Shown here: positions 6,764 to 12,918 of the stretch, one piece after another
Position numbering within the stretch: the stretch's first letter is position 1
Layout of the letters: each line of letters starts with the position of its first letter
Source: Methanoculleus marisnigri
GTDB taxonomy: Archaea > Halobacteriota > Methanomicrobia > Methanomicrobiales > Methanoculleaceae
Direction: 5' to 3'
Assembly: GCA_002503885.1 (NCBI GenBank)
Contig: DASQ01000056.1
Span: forward strand, 1-12,918
DNA length: 12,918 bases
Made by a program: the position numbers and the translations under genes
Notes under the pieces: generated by a model
Seen by the model: only the letters and a program-made list of their open reading frames with translations
Databases searched by the model: none
Told to the model about the DNA's origin: nothing

Positions 6764-7828
6764 ATGGACTACATTCAACCGAGACCGAGTTCAATTGTCG
6801 CGGCGCTCTACACCGCCCGCGACCTGGGGGTGGACGTGGCGATCCTCCACGGCCCGTCAGGCTGTTCGTTCAAGCACGCCCGTCTCCTCGAAGAGGACGG
6901 CATGCGGGTGCTGACGACATCGCTCGCCGACAACGAGTTCATCTTCGGCGGGCACGAGCCGCTCATGCGGGTGCTCCGCTACGCTGAGGAGACGTTTTCA
7001 CCCCGGCGGATCGCGGTCGTCGGGACCTGTGTCTCGATGATCATCGGCGAAGACCTCCAGTCCGCGATCCGCGACGCCGCGATCGCCACCCCGGCGATCG
7101 CCGTGGATATCCATGCCGGGTTTCGGGAGAACATCGACGGGGTGATCGCGACGCTCGAGCCCGCGGCGGCCGACGGCTGGATCAGCGTCGACGAACTGGA
7201 ACGCCAGCGCTACCTCCTTTCAAAAGCAAACGAGGTGGAGCGGCTGCGGGGAGCGGCGTCCCGGACCTACATCGAGCCTTCGCGGGGCGACCTCAAGCAC
7301 GTCGCGGCAGAACGGCTCGTGGAGCTCGCCGATGAGGGAGCTACGGGGGTTGCGGTCATGAACGCGAAGAAAGAGACCGCCTATATGTTCGCCGACGAAC
7401 TCCTCGGGCTCCACGATGCCTGCCCGGACGCCGCGATCACGTATCTCGCAAACCTCGAAGACCGCGGTCTCCCGAAGGTGCGGGACGACGCCGCCCGGAT
7501 CCTGGCCGGTATGCAGGACAGGGGGGTCGACCCCGAACTCCTCGGAGCGCTGGACGAGTACGGCGCAAACGGCCCCGCCATCGGGGAGCGGATCCAGGAG
7601 ATTGCGCCCGACTTCGCCCTCCTCGTCGGGGTGCCGCACGCCGTCCCGCCGGAGTATACGCAAGGTATCGAGGTCTTCTCGGTCACGAACGGCCCCCGGC
7701 AGGTGGCGCCGCTCCGGGAGCTGGGGCACCGGCACGTCGTGGTCGAGATCGACCTGCACCCAAAGACCCTCGGTGTCCGGGACGTTGTCGAGAGCGAGTT
7801 CGGGGCGGTCCTGCGGAGCATGCGATGA
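6764..7828 (+). CDS. cfbD: Ni-sirohydrochlorin a,c-diamide reductive cyclase, catalytic subunit (CfbD)
   Basis: This 354-residue protein is a minimal nitrogenase-component-1 (NifD/BchN-like) protein. Conserved cysteines lie in LHGPSGCSFKH (C34) and VVGTCVSMIIGEDL (C89), the expected Fe-S ligands. NAKKETAYMFADELL and SVTNGPRQVAP belong to the C-terminal half. CfbD is homodimeric and receives electrons from the NifH-like CfbC in an ATP-dependent reaction. It reduces the Ni-sirohydrochlorin a,c-diamide ring by six electrons and forms the lactam ring. The ATG at 6764 is preceded by GGAGAT about 8 nt upstream, inside the end of cfbE. The cfbB start overlaps the stop (ATGA). The partner gene cfbC, adjacent in Methanosarcina, is absent from this operon. 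Confidence 0.93.
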   Translation: MDYIQPRPSSIVAALYTARDLGVDVAILHGPSGCSFKHARLLEEDGMRVLTTSLADNEFIFGGHEPLMRVLRYAEETFSPRRIAVVGTCVSMIIGEDLQSAIRDAAIATPAIAVDIHAGFRENIDGVIATLEPAAADGWISVDELERQRYLLSKANEVERLRGAASRTYIEPSRGDLKHVAAERLVELADEGATGVAVMNAKKETAYMFADELLGLHDACPDAAITYLANLEDRGLPKVRDDAARILAGMQDRGVDPELLGALDEYGANGPAIGERIQEIAPDFALLVGVPHAVPPEYTQGIEVFSVTNGPRQVAPLRELGHRHVVVEIDLHPKTLGVRDVVESEFGAVLRSMR

Positions 7829-9192
7829 AGTCCTTCCTCGTCGCCGGGGACCGGTCCGGGAGCGGGAAGACGAGCATCACCCTCGCGCTCTCGGCCCTTC
7901 TCTCGACCACCCGGACCGTCCAGACCTTCAAGGTGGGGATGGACTACATCGACCCCTCCTACCTTGCGGGGGTGACGGGCCGGCCCTGCCGGAACCTGGA
8001 CGGCTACGTGATGAGCCCGGGGGAGGTCGGTGCGGTCTTTGCGCACGGCTGCCGGGGAGCGGATATCGCCGTCGTCGAGGGCGTCAGAGGGCTCTTCGAG
8101 GGGGCGGAGGCGCTCACCGACCTCGGGAGCACGGCCGCGATTGCCAAGCAACTCGACCTGCCGGTCGTTCTCGTCATCAACGCCCGGAGCATCACCCGGA
8201 GCGCGGCGGCGATCGTGAAGGGCTTTTTGGCCTTCGATGCGGACGTCGATATCCGCGGAGTCATCTTAAACAACATCACCGGCACCCGCCACCAGGAGAA
8301 GGCGGTCCGGGCGATCGAGCACTACTGCGGCATTCCCGTCGTCGGCGCCATCCCCCGGACGGCAGAGATGGAACTCGCGATGCGCCACCTAGGTCTCGTC
8401 CCCTACCGGGAGGGGCAGGGAAACGAGGCGTTCTTAGACCGGATCGAGGTGGTGAAGCGGATGATCGGCGATCACGTCGACCTCGACGCCCTGCTTGCGC
8501 TCGCCCGGGAGTCTCTACCGCCGGCGGAGGAGGGGGCCATGTATGCGGCTTGCGATCCGGACGTCCGGATCGGCGTCGCGCTGGACGAGGCCTTCAACTT
8601 CTACTACGCCGACCTCTTCGATATCCTGGCGTCGTTCGGCGCTGAGGTGGTCCCGTTCTCCCCGGTTCACGACCGGCTGCCGGAGGCCGACGGCTACATC
8701 CTCGGCGGCGGCTACCCGGAGCTCTTCGGCCCTGAACTCGAGGCGAACACCGCGATGCGGGAGGGATTCCGCGAGGTCTCCCGGAACGGCACGCCGATCT
8801 ACGCGGAGTGCGGGGGGCTCATCTACCTCACCGACCGGATGGTCCTCGCCCGCGGGTTTATGGATGCGGATACGGAGAAGGCCTATGAACTCGCCGGGGT
8901 CTTTTCCGGCGAGACCCGGATGCCCGAGAGGCGGATGCTCGGCTACGTGGTAGGGACGAGCGCGGCCGGGAGCCTGATGGGCGAGGCGGCGTTCAAGGGT
9001 CACGAGTTCCACTACAGCAGCGTCCGCCTTGCACCCGGGACGCACTACGCCTACCGGCTCAGCCGGGGGAGCGGCATCGAGGGCGGGTGTGACGGTGCGG
9101 TCAGCGACCGGACGCTCGGGAGCTACACGCACCTCCACCCGGTGGCGAGCCGGGGAATGCTCGCACACTTCGTGGACTGCTGCCGGACATAG
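7825..9192 (+). CDS. cfbB: Ni-sirohydrochlorin a,c-diamide synthase (CfbB), CobB/CbiA family
   Basis: This 455-residue protein has two domains. The N-terminal dethiobiotin-synthetase-like ATPase shows the P-loop GDRSGSGKT (8-16), KVGMDYIDP (36-44) and VVEGVRGLFEG (83-93). The C-terminal class I glutamine amidotransferase of the CobB/CobQ type has YILGGGYPEL (291-300), the nucleophile in AECGG (C329) and a histidine-rich SYTHLHP (433-439) that supplies the base. The enzyme amidates the a and c acetate side chains of Ni-sirohydrochlorin with glutamine and ATP. Cobyrinate diamide synthase (CbiA) is the close relative; the position directly behind cfbA, cfbE and cfbD decides for CfbB. A GGAG lies about 6 nt before the ATG, which overlaps the cfbD stop by 4 nt. 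It is the last gene of the operon. Confidence 0.92.
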   Translation: MKSFLVAGDRSGSGKTSITLALSALLSTTRTVQTFKVGMDYIDPSYLAGVTGRPCRNLDGYVMSPGEVGAVFAHGCRGADIAVVEGVRGLFEGAEALTDLGSTAAIAKQLDLPVVLVINARSITRSAAAIVKGFLAFDADVDIRGVILNNITGTRHQEKAVRAIEHYCGIPVVGAIPRTAEMELAMRHLGLVPYREGQGNEAFLDRIEVVKRMIGDHVDLDALLALARESLPPAEEGAMYAACDPDVRIGVALDEAFNFYYADLFDILASFGAEVVPFSPVHDRLPEADGYILGGGYPELFGPELEANTAMREGFREVSRNGTPIYAECGGLIYLTDRMVLARGFMDADTEKAYELAGVFSGETRMPERRMLGYVVGTSAAGSLMGEAAFKGHEFHYSSVRLAPGTHYAYRLSRGSGIEGGCDGAVSDRTLGSYTHLHPVASRGMLAHFVDCCRT

Positions 9193-9201
9193 GCATGAGC
9201 G

Positions 9202-9226
9202 GCGGGGAGGCCCCCGCACTATTTTT
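9202..9226 (+). terminator. Terminator of the cfb operon
   Basis: Ten bases after the cfbB stop, a 6-bp GC stem (9202-9207 with 9212-9217, GCGGGG/CCCCGC) with a 4-nt loop is followed by ACTATTTTTA. In archaea the T-tract alone can terminate, and both elements are present here. Confidence 0.6.
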
Positions 9227-9247
9227 ACCGGTCACCGCAGGGTGGTC

Positions 9248-9264
9248 CGACGGTATAAAACGCA
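9248..9264 (+). promoter_or_regulatory. TATA promoter of ilvE
   Basis: TATAAAA at 9254-9260 lies about 42 nt before the chosen ATG (9299). It predicts a transcription start near 9283 and a leader of roughly 15 nt. It separates ilvE from the cfb operon, whose terminator lies just upstream. Confidence 0.7.
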
Positions 9265-9298
9265 AAACATACAAACAAACCGGAACCATACTGGTTGC

Positions 9299-10168
9299 AT
9301 GATCATTTACCTTGACGGCAGATACGTCCCCGAAGAGGAGGCGAAGGTCTCGGTCTTCGACCACGGTCTCCTCTACGGCGACGGCGTTTTCGAGGGGATA
9401 CGCGCCTACAACGGAAGGGTCTTCCGTCTTGACGAGCATCTTGCACGGCTCTACGACTCGGCAAAGACGATCGACCTTGCCGTTCCGATCACGAGAGAGG
9501 AGATGGCCGAGGCGATCAAGGAGACCCTGCGGAAGAACAACTTAACGGACGCCTACATCCGCCCGATCGTGACGAGGGGCAAGGGCGACCTCGGCCTCGA
9601 CCCCCGGAAGTGCCCGAAACCGACCGTCATCATCATCGCCGTCTCGTGGGGCGCGATGTACGGCGACCTCTACGAGAAGGGCCTCCGGGCGGTCTGCGTC
9701 TCGGTCCGGCGCACCCCTCCGGAGTCGATGCCGCCGAACGTCAAAAGCCTCAATTACTTAAACAACATCCTCGCGAAGATCGAGGCGAACTACCGCGGCG
9801 TGGACGAGGCGATCTTCTTCGACATCCACGGCAACGTCTCGGAGGGGTCGGGGGACAACATCTTCGTCGTCAAGAACGGCGTCATCATCACCCCGCCGAC
9901 CCTGAACAACCTGCGCGGCGTCACCCGCCTGGTCGTGCTGGAGCTTGCGGCGTCGATGGGCCTCACCCTCCTCGAGCGGAACCTGGGCTACTTCGATCTC
10001 TACGCGGCCGACGAGGTCTTCGTCACGGGAACCGCGGCGGAGGTCGGCCCGATCCGCGAGATCGACGGCAGGGTCATCGGGAACGGCAAACCCGGCCCCA
10101 TCACCCGGCAGTTGATGGCGGTCTACAAGACCGCCACCCAGAAGGAAGGCTCCCCGATCAACAGGTGA
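9299..10168 (+). CDS. ilvE: Branched-chain amino acid aminotransferase (IlvE), fold-type IV PLP enzyme
   Basis: This 289-residue protein is of normal family length. It shows DHGLLYGDGVFEGIR (21-35), the PLP lysine in NVKSLNYLNNILAKIEA (K149), EGSGDNIFVVKNG (182-194), NNLRGVTR (203-210) and VFVTGTAAEVGPI (240-252). It transfers amino groups between 2-oxoglutarate/glutamate and the keto acids of leucine, isoleucine and valine in the cytoplasm. D-amino acid aminotransferase and aminodeoxychorismate lyase share the fold, but the FEGIRAYNG and GTAAEV motifs fit IlvE. The frame is open further upstream into cfbB, but the ATG at 9299 was chosen because MIIYLDGRYVPEEEAKVSVFD is the family N-terminus and a TATA box lies 42 nt before it. 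It appears to be a single-gene unit. Confidence 0.93.
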   Translation: MIIYLDGRYVPEEEAKVSVFDHGLLYGDGVFEGIRAYNGRVFRLDEHLARLYDSAKTIDLAVPITREEMAEAIKETLRKNNLTDAYIRPIVTRGKGDLGLDPRKCPKPTVIIIAVSWGAMYGDLYEKGLRAVCVSVRRTPPESMPPNVKSLNYLNNILAKIEANYRGVDEAIFFDIHGNVSEGSGDNIFVVKNGVIITPPTLNNLRGVTRLVVLELAASMGLTLLERNLGYFDLYAADEVFVTGTAAEVGPIREIDGRVIGNGKPGPITRQLMAVYKTATQKEGSPINR

Positions 10169-10187
10169 GGAACTCCGGTCTCCGGCC

Positions 10188-10220
10188 GGCCCCCCGGGCC
10201 TCCTCCGGCACAACTTTTTT
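10188..10220 (+). terminator. ilvE terminator
   Basis: A 5-bp GC stem (10188-10192 with 10196-10200) lies 20 nt after the ilvE stop. The T6 run at 10215-10220 follows. The same T-rich stretch may serve as the TATA region of tRNA-Glu. Confidence 0.45.
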
Positions 10221-10223
10221 ATC
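10213..10223 (+). promoter_or_regulatory. Probable TATA element of tRNA-Glu
   Basis: CTTTTTTATCC ends about 35-40 nt before the first base of the mature tRNA, the usual spacing for an archaeal box A with a short 5' leader. It coincides with the T-run that may terminate ilvE. Confidence 0.45.
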
Positions 10224-10257
10224 CCCGGGCATCGAAGTTGTATGGCACGTTGTGCAT

Positions 10258-10330
10258 GCTGCTATAGTGTAGGGGCCAATCATGTCGGCCTTTCACGCCG
10301 ACGACAGGGGTTCGAATCCCCTTAGCAGCA
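10258..10330 (+). tRNA. tRNA-Glu (anticodon UUC)
   Basis: This 73-nt gene folds as a full cloverleaf. The acceptor is GCTGCTA (10258-10264) with TAGCAGC (10323-10329) and discriminator A10330. The anticodon stem TCGGC/GCCGA holds the loop CTTTCAC with anticodon TTC. The T-arm is AGGGG-TTCGAAT-CCCCT. CCA is not encoded, as is common in archaea. The 3' half is directly followed by an AT-rich remnant that ends in a truncated gene, as expected of a used integration site. Confidence 0.93.
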
Positions 10331-10432
10331 CTCCCGATTTCGATTTTGTCCGATTTTTGAGACTCTTTACCCATTAGTCTTGAGTATAGGTCGTTAATCT
10401 TAGATTCAACATCAGAAAGACGTTTTTCAAGG
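10331..10432 (-). other. AT-rich remnant between tRNA-Glu and the mrp fragment, coding for a coiled-coil tail
   Basis: About 100 bp with clearly lower GC than the flanks fills the gap between the tRNA 3' end and the point where Mrp similarity stops. Read on the minus strand in the mrp frame it gives LEKRLSDVESKINDLYSRLM, a heptad-like helix, then a lysine-rich tail. The frame then runs on through the complement of the tRNA and only stops at 10219. Coiled-coil tails of this kind are seen at the C-terminus of archaeal tyrosine recombinases whose genes end at a tRNA attachment site. I infer a leftover integrase end, but the stretch is too short to prove it. Confidence 0.4.
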
Positions 10433-10794
10433 GAGTCCGGCAGGAGAAACGCCATCGAAACGACGCCAAGTGACGGCACTACGTATACCGGTTCAATCGT
10501 CGTGCCGTTCGTCGACGTGAGTTTGGTCTCCTCGATGCCCATCATTTTGGGGATGTTGGGGCCGTGAATATCGAGATCGAGGAGGCCTGTCTGGTAGCCG
10601 TGGTTCGCAAGCGCCATTGCAAGGTTCGCAGCCACCGTTGTCTTGCCGACGCCCCCTTTCCCGCTCAGCACCAGGATGACGTGCTTGACGCTCACGGCAA
10701 CCTTTTCAAACGGGTTCTTCTGTTGCTGTCCGGTATCCGGAGCGTTGTTGCTCCCGGTTTCGGCATTTTTCGTTGTATTGTCTGTTTCTACCAT
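10433..10794 (-). pseudogene. Truncated Mrp/NBP35-family P-loop ATPase (Fe-S carrier), N-terminal third only
   Basis: From the ATG at 10794 (GAGGG 7 nt upstream) the frame encodes a polar N-terminus and then VILVLSGKGGVGKTTVAANLAMALA, the deviant Walker A of Mrp/NBP35/MinD ATPases. LLDLDIHGPNIPKMMG and VSMAFLLPD follow, all typical of Mrp. The expected next motifs (the VIWRGPMK region, the VDLPPGTGD Walker B and the C-terminal CxxC pair) are missing. After about residue 121 the sequence changes to an unrelated AT-rich tail. Intact relatives are about 280-300 residues and carry Fe-S clusters to target proteins. The N-terminal cysteine cluster seen in some NBP35 proteins is absent too. The piece cannot be the CfbC reductase, which has a different N-terminus and motif spacing. 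I call it a deletion remnant. Confidence 0.8.
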
Positions 10795-10900
10795 AACATA
10801 CCCTCAAAATCTTATCTCCGGAGAAAGGACGATTCCGTTCACCGGTTACGAAGTGATTGTGAACCCACATGGGGGTTCTTCCTGAACCAGACCATGCAAT

Positions 10901-12204
10901 ATGGCTCGTACAATAAAGTTAACACTGTTAACAGAAAACAATATTGATGCTTACATGCCTGACCCCCATCCCGGTGTGAGACGATTCATGGCACTCATTG
11001 GATTTGCTCCCTGAACAGTTCTCCGCCGGGGAGGTGCGCCGGTTCTCTTTTTCGTGCCGGGTGATGACCGGCGAGCCGTACGCCGGGATGGTGCTTGCCC
11101 GGTTCCAGGACATTGCTCCTGAATGCGACGAGGCAGTGCGGAGCGCCTGGAACGTGAGGGCAAAAGTCAGTGCCGAGTCGGTCTTTGCCGGCATCGGGGA
11201 ACTGATCCCCTATGGCATCTGGGTCTGTAAACCGGACGGCGCCGTGCTCTATCTTTCGGCCTCGTGAGGATGACTCTCGAGGAGTGCCAGCACGCCGGGT
11301 GGCTTGAGTCCATCCGGCTGGAGGATGCGGCGGAGGTGCTTGCCGACTGGAAGCAGTGCCTCAAGACCGGATACCGGTGGGATCGCAAGTTAAAGGTCCG
11401 GGACACCGACGGGGGATACCATATCGTCCTCTCCCGGGGGGTCCCCGTCCGGGACGAAACCGGCAGAATCACCCTCTGGGCCGGGGTTAACCTCGACGTC
11501 ACCGCGAGAAGGCGCGCTGAACACCTCACCGCCGACCGGGCAGCACAACAGGCAGCCATCGCGGAACTCGGCCAGTTCGCTCTCGCCGGGGCAGAACCTT
11601 CCGAGCTGATGGATGCCGCGGTCCGGGAGGTGGCCGAGCACCTGGGGGTCGCTTACGCCAAAGTGCTGCGATACCTCCCCGACGAGAATGCATTCGTGCT
11701 CGAGGCAGCGGTTGGGTTTAACGGATGCGATGTCGGCACGAAAAGGGTGGAGGGGGGGACCGACTCCCAGGCAGGGTATACGCTCCTCTCCCATGAACCG
11801 GTGACCGTCCAAGACCTCAGGACCGAGACACGATTCCATGGCCCGGCCCTCCTCAGGGATGCGGGCATCACGAGCGGTATCAGCGTCATCATCCAGGGAG
11901 ATAAAGCGCCATACGGGGTATTCGGGGCCCACACCCGGGAGCAGCGGATATTTACACGTGACGACATCAGCTTCGTCCAGGCGGCCGCAAACATTCTGGC
12001 ACAGGGGATCGAGCGGAGAGCGGCTGAAGAGGCGCTCACGAAGAGCGAGGAGAAGTTCCGCGAGATCGCACAGCGGAGCTTCGATATGATCTACACCTGC
12101 TACACTGACGGCGGGATCTCCTATATGTCTCCGGCAGTGACCCGTATCCTTGGCTATACTCCCGCTGAACTCATCGGCTCCCGCTGCCGCGACTACATCG
12201 TCGA
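10901..12204 (+). pseudogene. PAS-GAF-PAS sensor protein gene broken by two frameshifts and an inserted group II intron
   Basis: The gene can be followed through three frame segments. From the ATG at 10901 it reads MARTIKLTLLTENNIDAYMP to ...MALIGFAP, then hits TGA at 11012. Removing one T restores EQFSAGEVRRFSFSCR in the next frame. That frame carries the start of a PAS domain (GIGELIPYGIWVCKPDGAVLYLSAS) and stops at 11265-11267. Similarity resumes at MTLEECQHAGWLESIR in the first frame, consistent with loss of about 13 bp. PAS 1 ends near 11520 (GVNLDVTARRRAE), a GAF domain spans about 11556-12010 and PAS 2 begins near 12050 (KFREIAQRSFDMIY). The sense ends at YIVE, where intron sequence supplies the stop. 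A histidine kinase output domain would be expected downstream but is not in the window. The ligand is unknown. Confidence 0.82.
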
Positions 12205-12240
12205 ATAACAAGGTGGGATTGCTCCCACCCCGTCTTCCAG
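12204..12240 (-). other. Group II intron domain VI
   Basis: Immediately 3' of domain V on the minus strand, a 7-bp stem GGTGGGA/TCCCACC closed by GCAA lies next to the intron end. The flanking bases (GACGG with TTGTT) can extend the stem by G-T and standard pairs. I do not see an obvious bulged branch-point A, so the splicing mode cannot be read off. Confidence 0.6.
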
Positions 12241-12274
12241 GAACCCACCTTGCGACTTTCACCGCAGTAGGCTC
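12241..12274 (-). other. Group II intron domain V (catalytic hairpin)
   Basis: The 34-nt minus-strand hairpin begins GAGCC and ends GGGTTC. The lower stem has 8 pairs (with G-U), then a 2-3 nt bulge, and the upper stem GCGGT/GTCGC is capped by a GAAA tetraloop. The AGC catalytic triad is at positions 2-4 of the hairpin. This is a textbook bacterial-type domain V and is the strongest single proof of the intron. Confidence 0.92.
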
Positions 12275-12340
12275 GCGCATTCCTCTACCCATTGCTGGGC
12301 AGCAACGCAAAATAGGATAATGTAGTTTGAATCCATGGTG

Positions 12341-12505
12341 TTTCACCAGATTCCATTTTCCTTCTTGTGTTGCCTTTGCAATCCGGATCTGTAGCCGATT
12401 AACAGTAGCTCGTACTTTCTTCCAGTTAATGGAGTTCCATTGCCGGGCGAGATCCCTGTCAGTATGTTTCTCGTCTGTTGACGTCGTTGAATGACATACT
12501 TTCAT
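12341..12505 (-). pseudogene. ltrA: N-terminal remnant of a group II intron reverse transcriptase/maturase
   Basis: From the ATG at 12505 (AGAAGG upstream) about 55 codons match the start of intron-encoded RT proteins: WNSINWKKVRATVNRLQIRI followed by AKATQEGKWNLVK. This is the RT-0 / N-terminal extension that binds intron RNA. After this the residues no longer fit the family, and the frame simply reads through domains V and VI into the antisense of the sensor gene. All catalytic RT motifs (YADD and others), the maturase domain X and any endonuclease domain are missing. The product, if made, would be inactive as a reverse transcriptase. The intron could still be mobilised by a maturase made elsewhere in the genome. 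Confidence 0.85.
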
Positions 12506-12918
12506 CGTTATACCTTCTTTCGTTGCTTTGGAGCACCTGTCCCACGTCAGCACCCTTTCAGGTCGAGGTAGTCGCCTCTATCCCACCCGTTACAGGCAGG
12601 CATTCGCTTCTTGGGATATCCTGTTCCGTCTACACCGTCTGTCGGCCTCGCGACCTCCATACCCCGAACGAGGAGTGTATACGGGTTTCCAAGTTCCATA
12701 CCGGGGATAATTGTGAACGCTGTAGGAGCCATCTGTGAGCCGGGAATCGTGTGTCTGTCTGTCATCCTGTAGGGAATGCAGTGATGACCGATTTCCTCAT
12801 CTTTGGTTCAGGCGTGGTTACCACCCTGGTTTCGCCTGTTGCAATTAACGACCCTTTGACGATGATTCAACATATGTTTCTCCATGGCGTTCTTTTCCTT
12901 GCAGATTGAACAGATCAG

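Larger units (their letters stand above)
12205..12918 (-). mobile_element. Group II intron, ORF-truncated, 3' part (5' end beyond window)
   Basis: Read on the minus strand, the segment has folded-RNA-like domain I-III sequence (about 12918 to 12520), a start of a reverse transcriptase gene, and then domain V and domain VI. It ends at about 12205 in ...TTGTTAT, with the expected purine-pyrimidine (AT) end. No GTGCG-type 5' boundary is present, so the 5' end lies outside the window. The intron lies antisense to the sensor gene it interrupts, so it could not be spliced out of that gene's mRNA. The distance from the RT start to domain V is only about 230 nt, where a full RT needs about 1.3 kb, so most of the ORF is deleted. 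Confidence 0.85.

Noticed and set aside
7416..8645. A 409-residue plus-strand frame overlapping cfbD and cfbB
   Set aside because: It is an out-of-frame shadow of high-GC genes, very rich in Arg/Ser/Pro, while both real genes show full family motifs in their own frames.
10219..10794. A 191-residue minus-strand protein covering the Mrp start and the tRNA
   Set aside because: The last ~50 residues are the complement of AT-rich remnant and tRNA-Glu, including the classic antisense-tRNA string KGIRTPVV. Only the first ~121 residues are Mrp.
10433..10794. The NifH/Mrp-like P-loop protein as the missing CfbC
   Set aside because: The motif SGKGGVGKTT followed by DLDIHGPNIPKMMG is specific to Mrp/NBP35. 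The NifH-type residues and Fe-S cysteines of CfbC are absent, and the gene is truncated.
10861..10878. Inverted repeat GAACCC/GGGTTC upstream of the sensor gene
   Set aside because: It is only 6 bp in a non-coding gap, with no T-tract and no clear TATA context. It is too weak to call a site.
10918..10934. Palindromic GTTAAC repeats including CTGTTAACAG, looking like an operator
   Set aside because: They lie inside the reconstructed coding start of the sensor pseudogene (codons for LTLLTE). The pattern is explained by coding sequence, and no promoter sits around it.
11390..12553. A 387-residue minus-strand frame starting as intron reverse transcriptase
   Set aside because: It is a chance read-through: RT remnant, then domains V/VI, then antisense of the GAF/PAS pseudogene. 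No protein similarity continues beyond about residue 70.
1..12918. CRISPR array, rRNA, or phage structural genes
   Set aside because: No regularly spaced direct repeats, rRNA cores or phage structural protein motifs were seen in reading both strands.

Overview
The window most likely comes from a high-GC methanogenic archaeon of the order Methanomicrobiales, and Methanoculleus-like is my best guess. The evidence is four genes of coenzyme F430 synthesis, a gene of the methanogen-only 'marker 9' family, archaeal TATA promoters with very short leaders, and an archaeal tRNA-Glu without an encoded CCA. The genus is inferred from gene content and codon style, not from a search.

Layout. Positions 1-396 hold the 3' end of an IS200/IS605-type tnpB with its terminal hairpin. 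Positions 470-2056 (minus) carry three small tandem fasciclin (FAS1) proteins without signal peptides. Positions 2272-4761 (minus) form a tightly overlapping operon: methanogenesis marker 9 protein, a CitG-like triphosphoribosyl-dephospho-CoA synthase homologue and a DUF447 flavoprotein-like protein. It is headed by a broken gene resembling an archaeal Holliday junction resolvase or PD-(D/E)XK nuclease (4758-5116). A compact divergent promoter region (5117-5191) separates this from the F430 operon cfbA-cfbE-cfbD-cfbB (5192-9192, plus). cfbC is not in the window. Next come a branched-chain aminotransferase (ilvE) and tRNA-Glu(UUC).

The last 2.6 kb is a decay zone. It starts with an Mrp/NBP35 ATPase gene cut off after its first third and joined to an AT-rich tail that abuts the tRNA. 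A PAS-GAF-PAS sensor gene follows, carrying two frameshifts. It is finally interrupted by a group II intron lying antisense to it. The intron has a recognisable domain V but only the first ~55 codons of its reverse transcriptase, and it runs off the right edge of the window.

How the parts work together. CfbA inserts nickel into sirohydrochlorin. CfbB amidates the a and c side chains. CfbD, with the CfbC reductase encoded elsewhere, reduces the ring and closes the lactam. CfbE closes the final carbocycle to give F430, the prosthetic group of methyl-coenzyme M reductase. The divergent marker 9/CitG-like/DUF447 operon is probably another methanogenesis-related cofactor or maturation function whose chemistry is not known.
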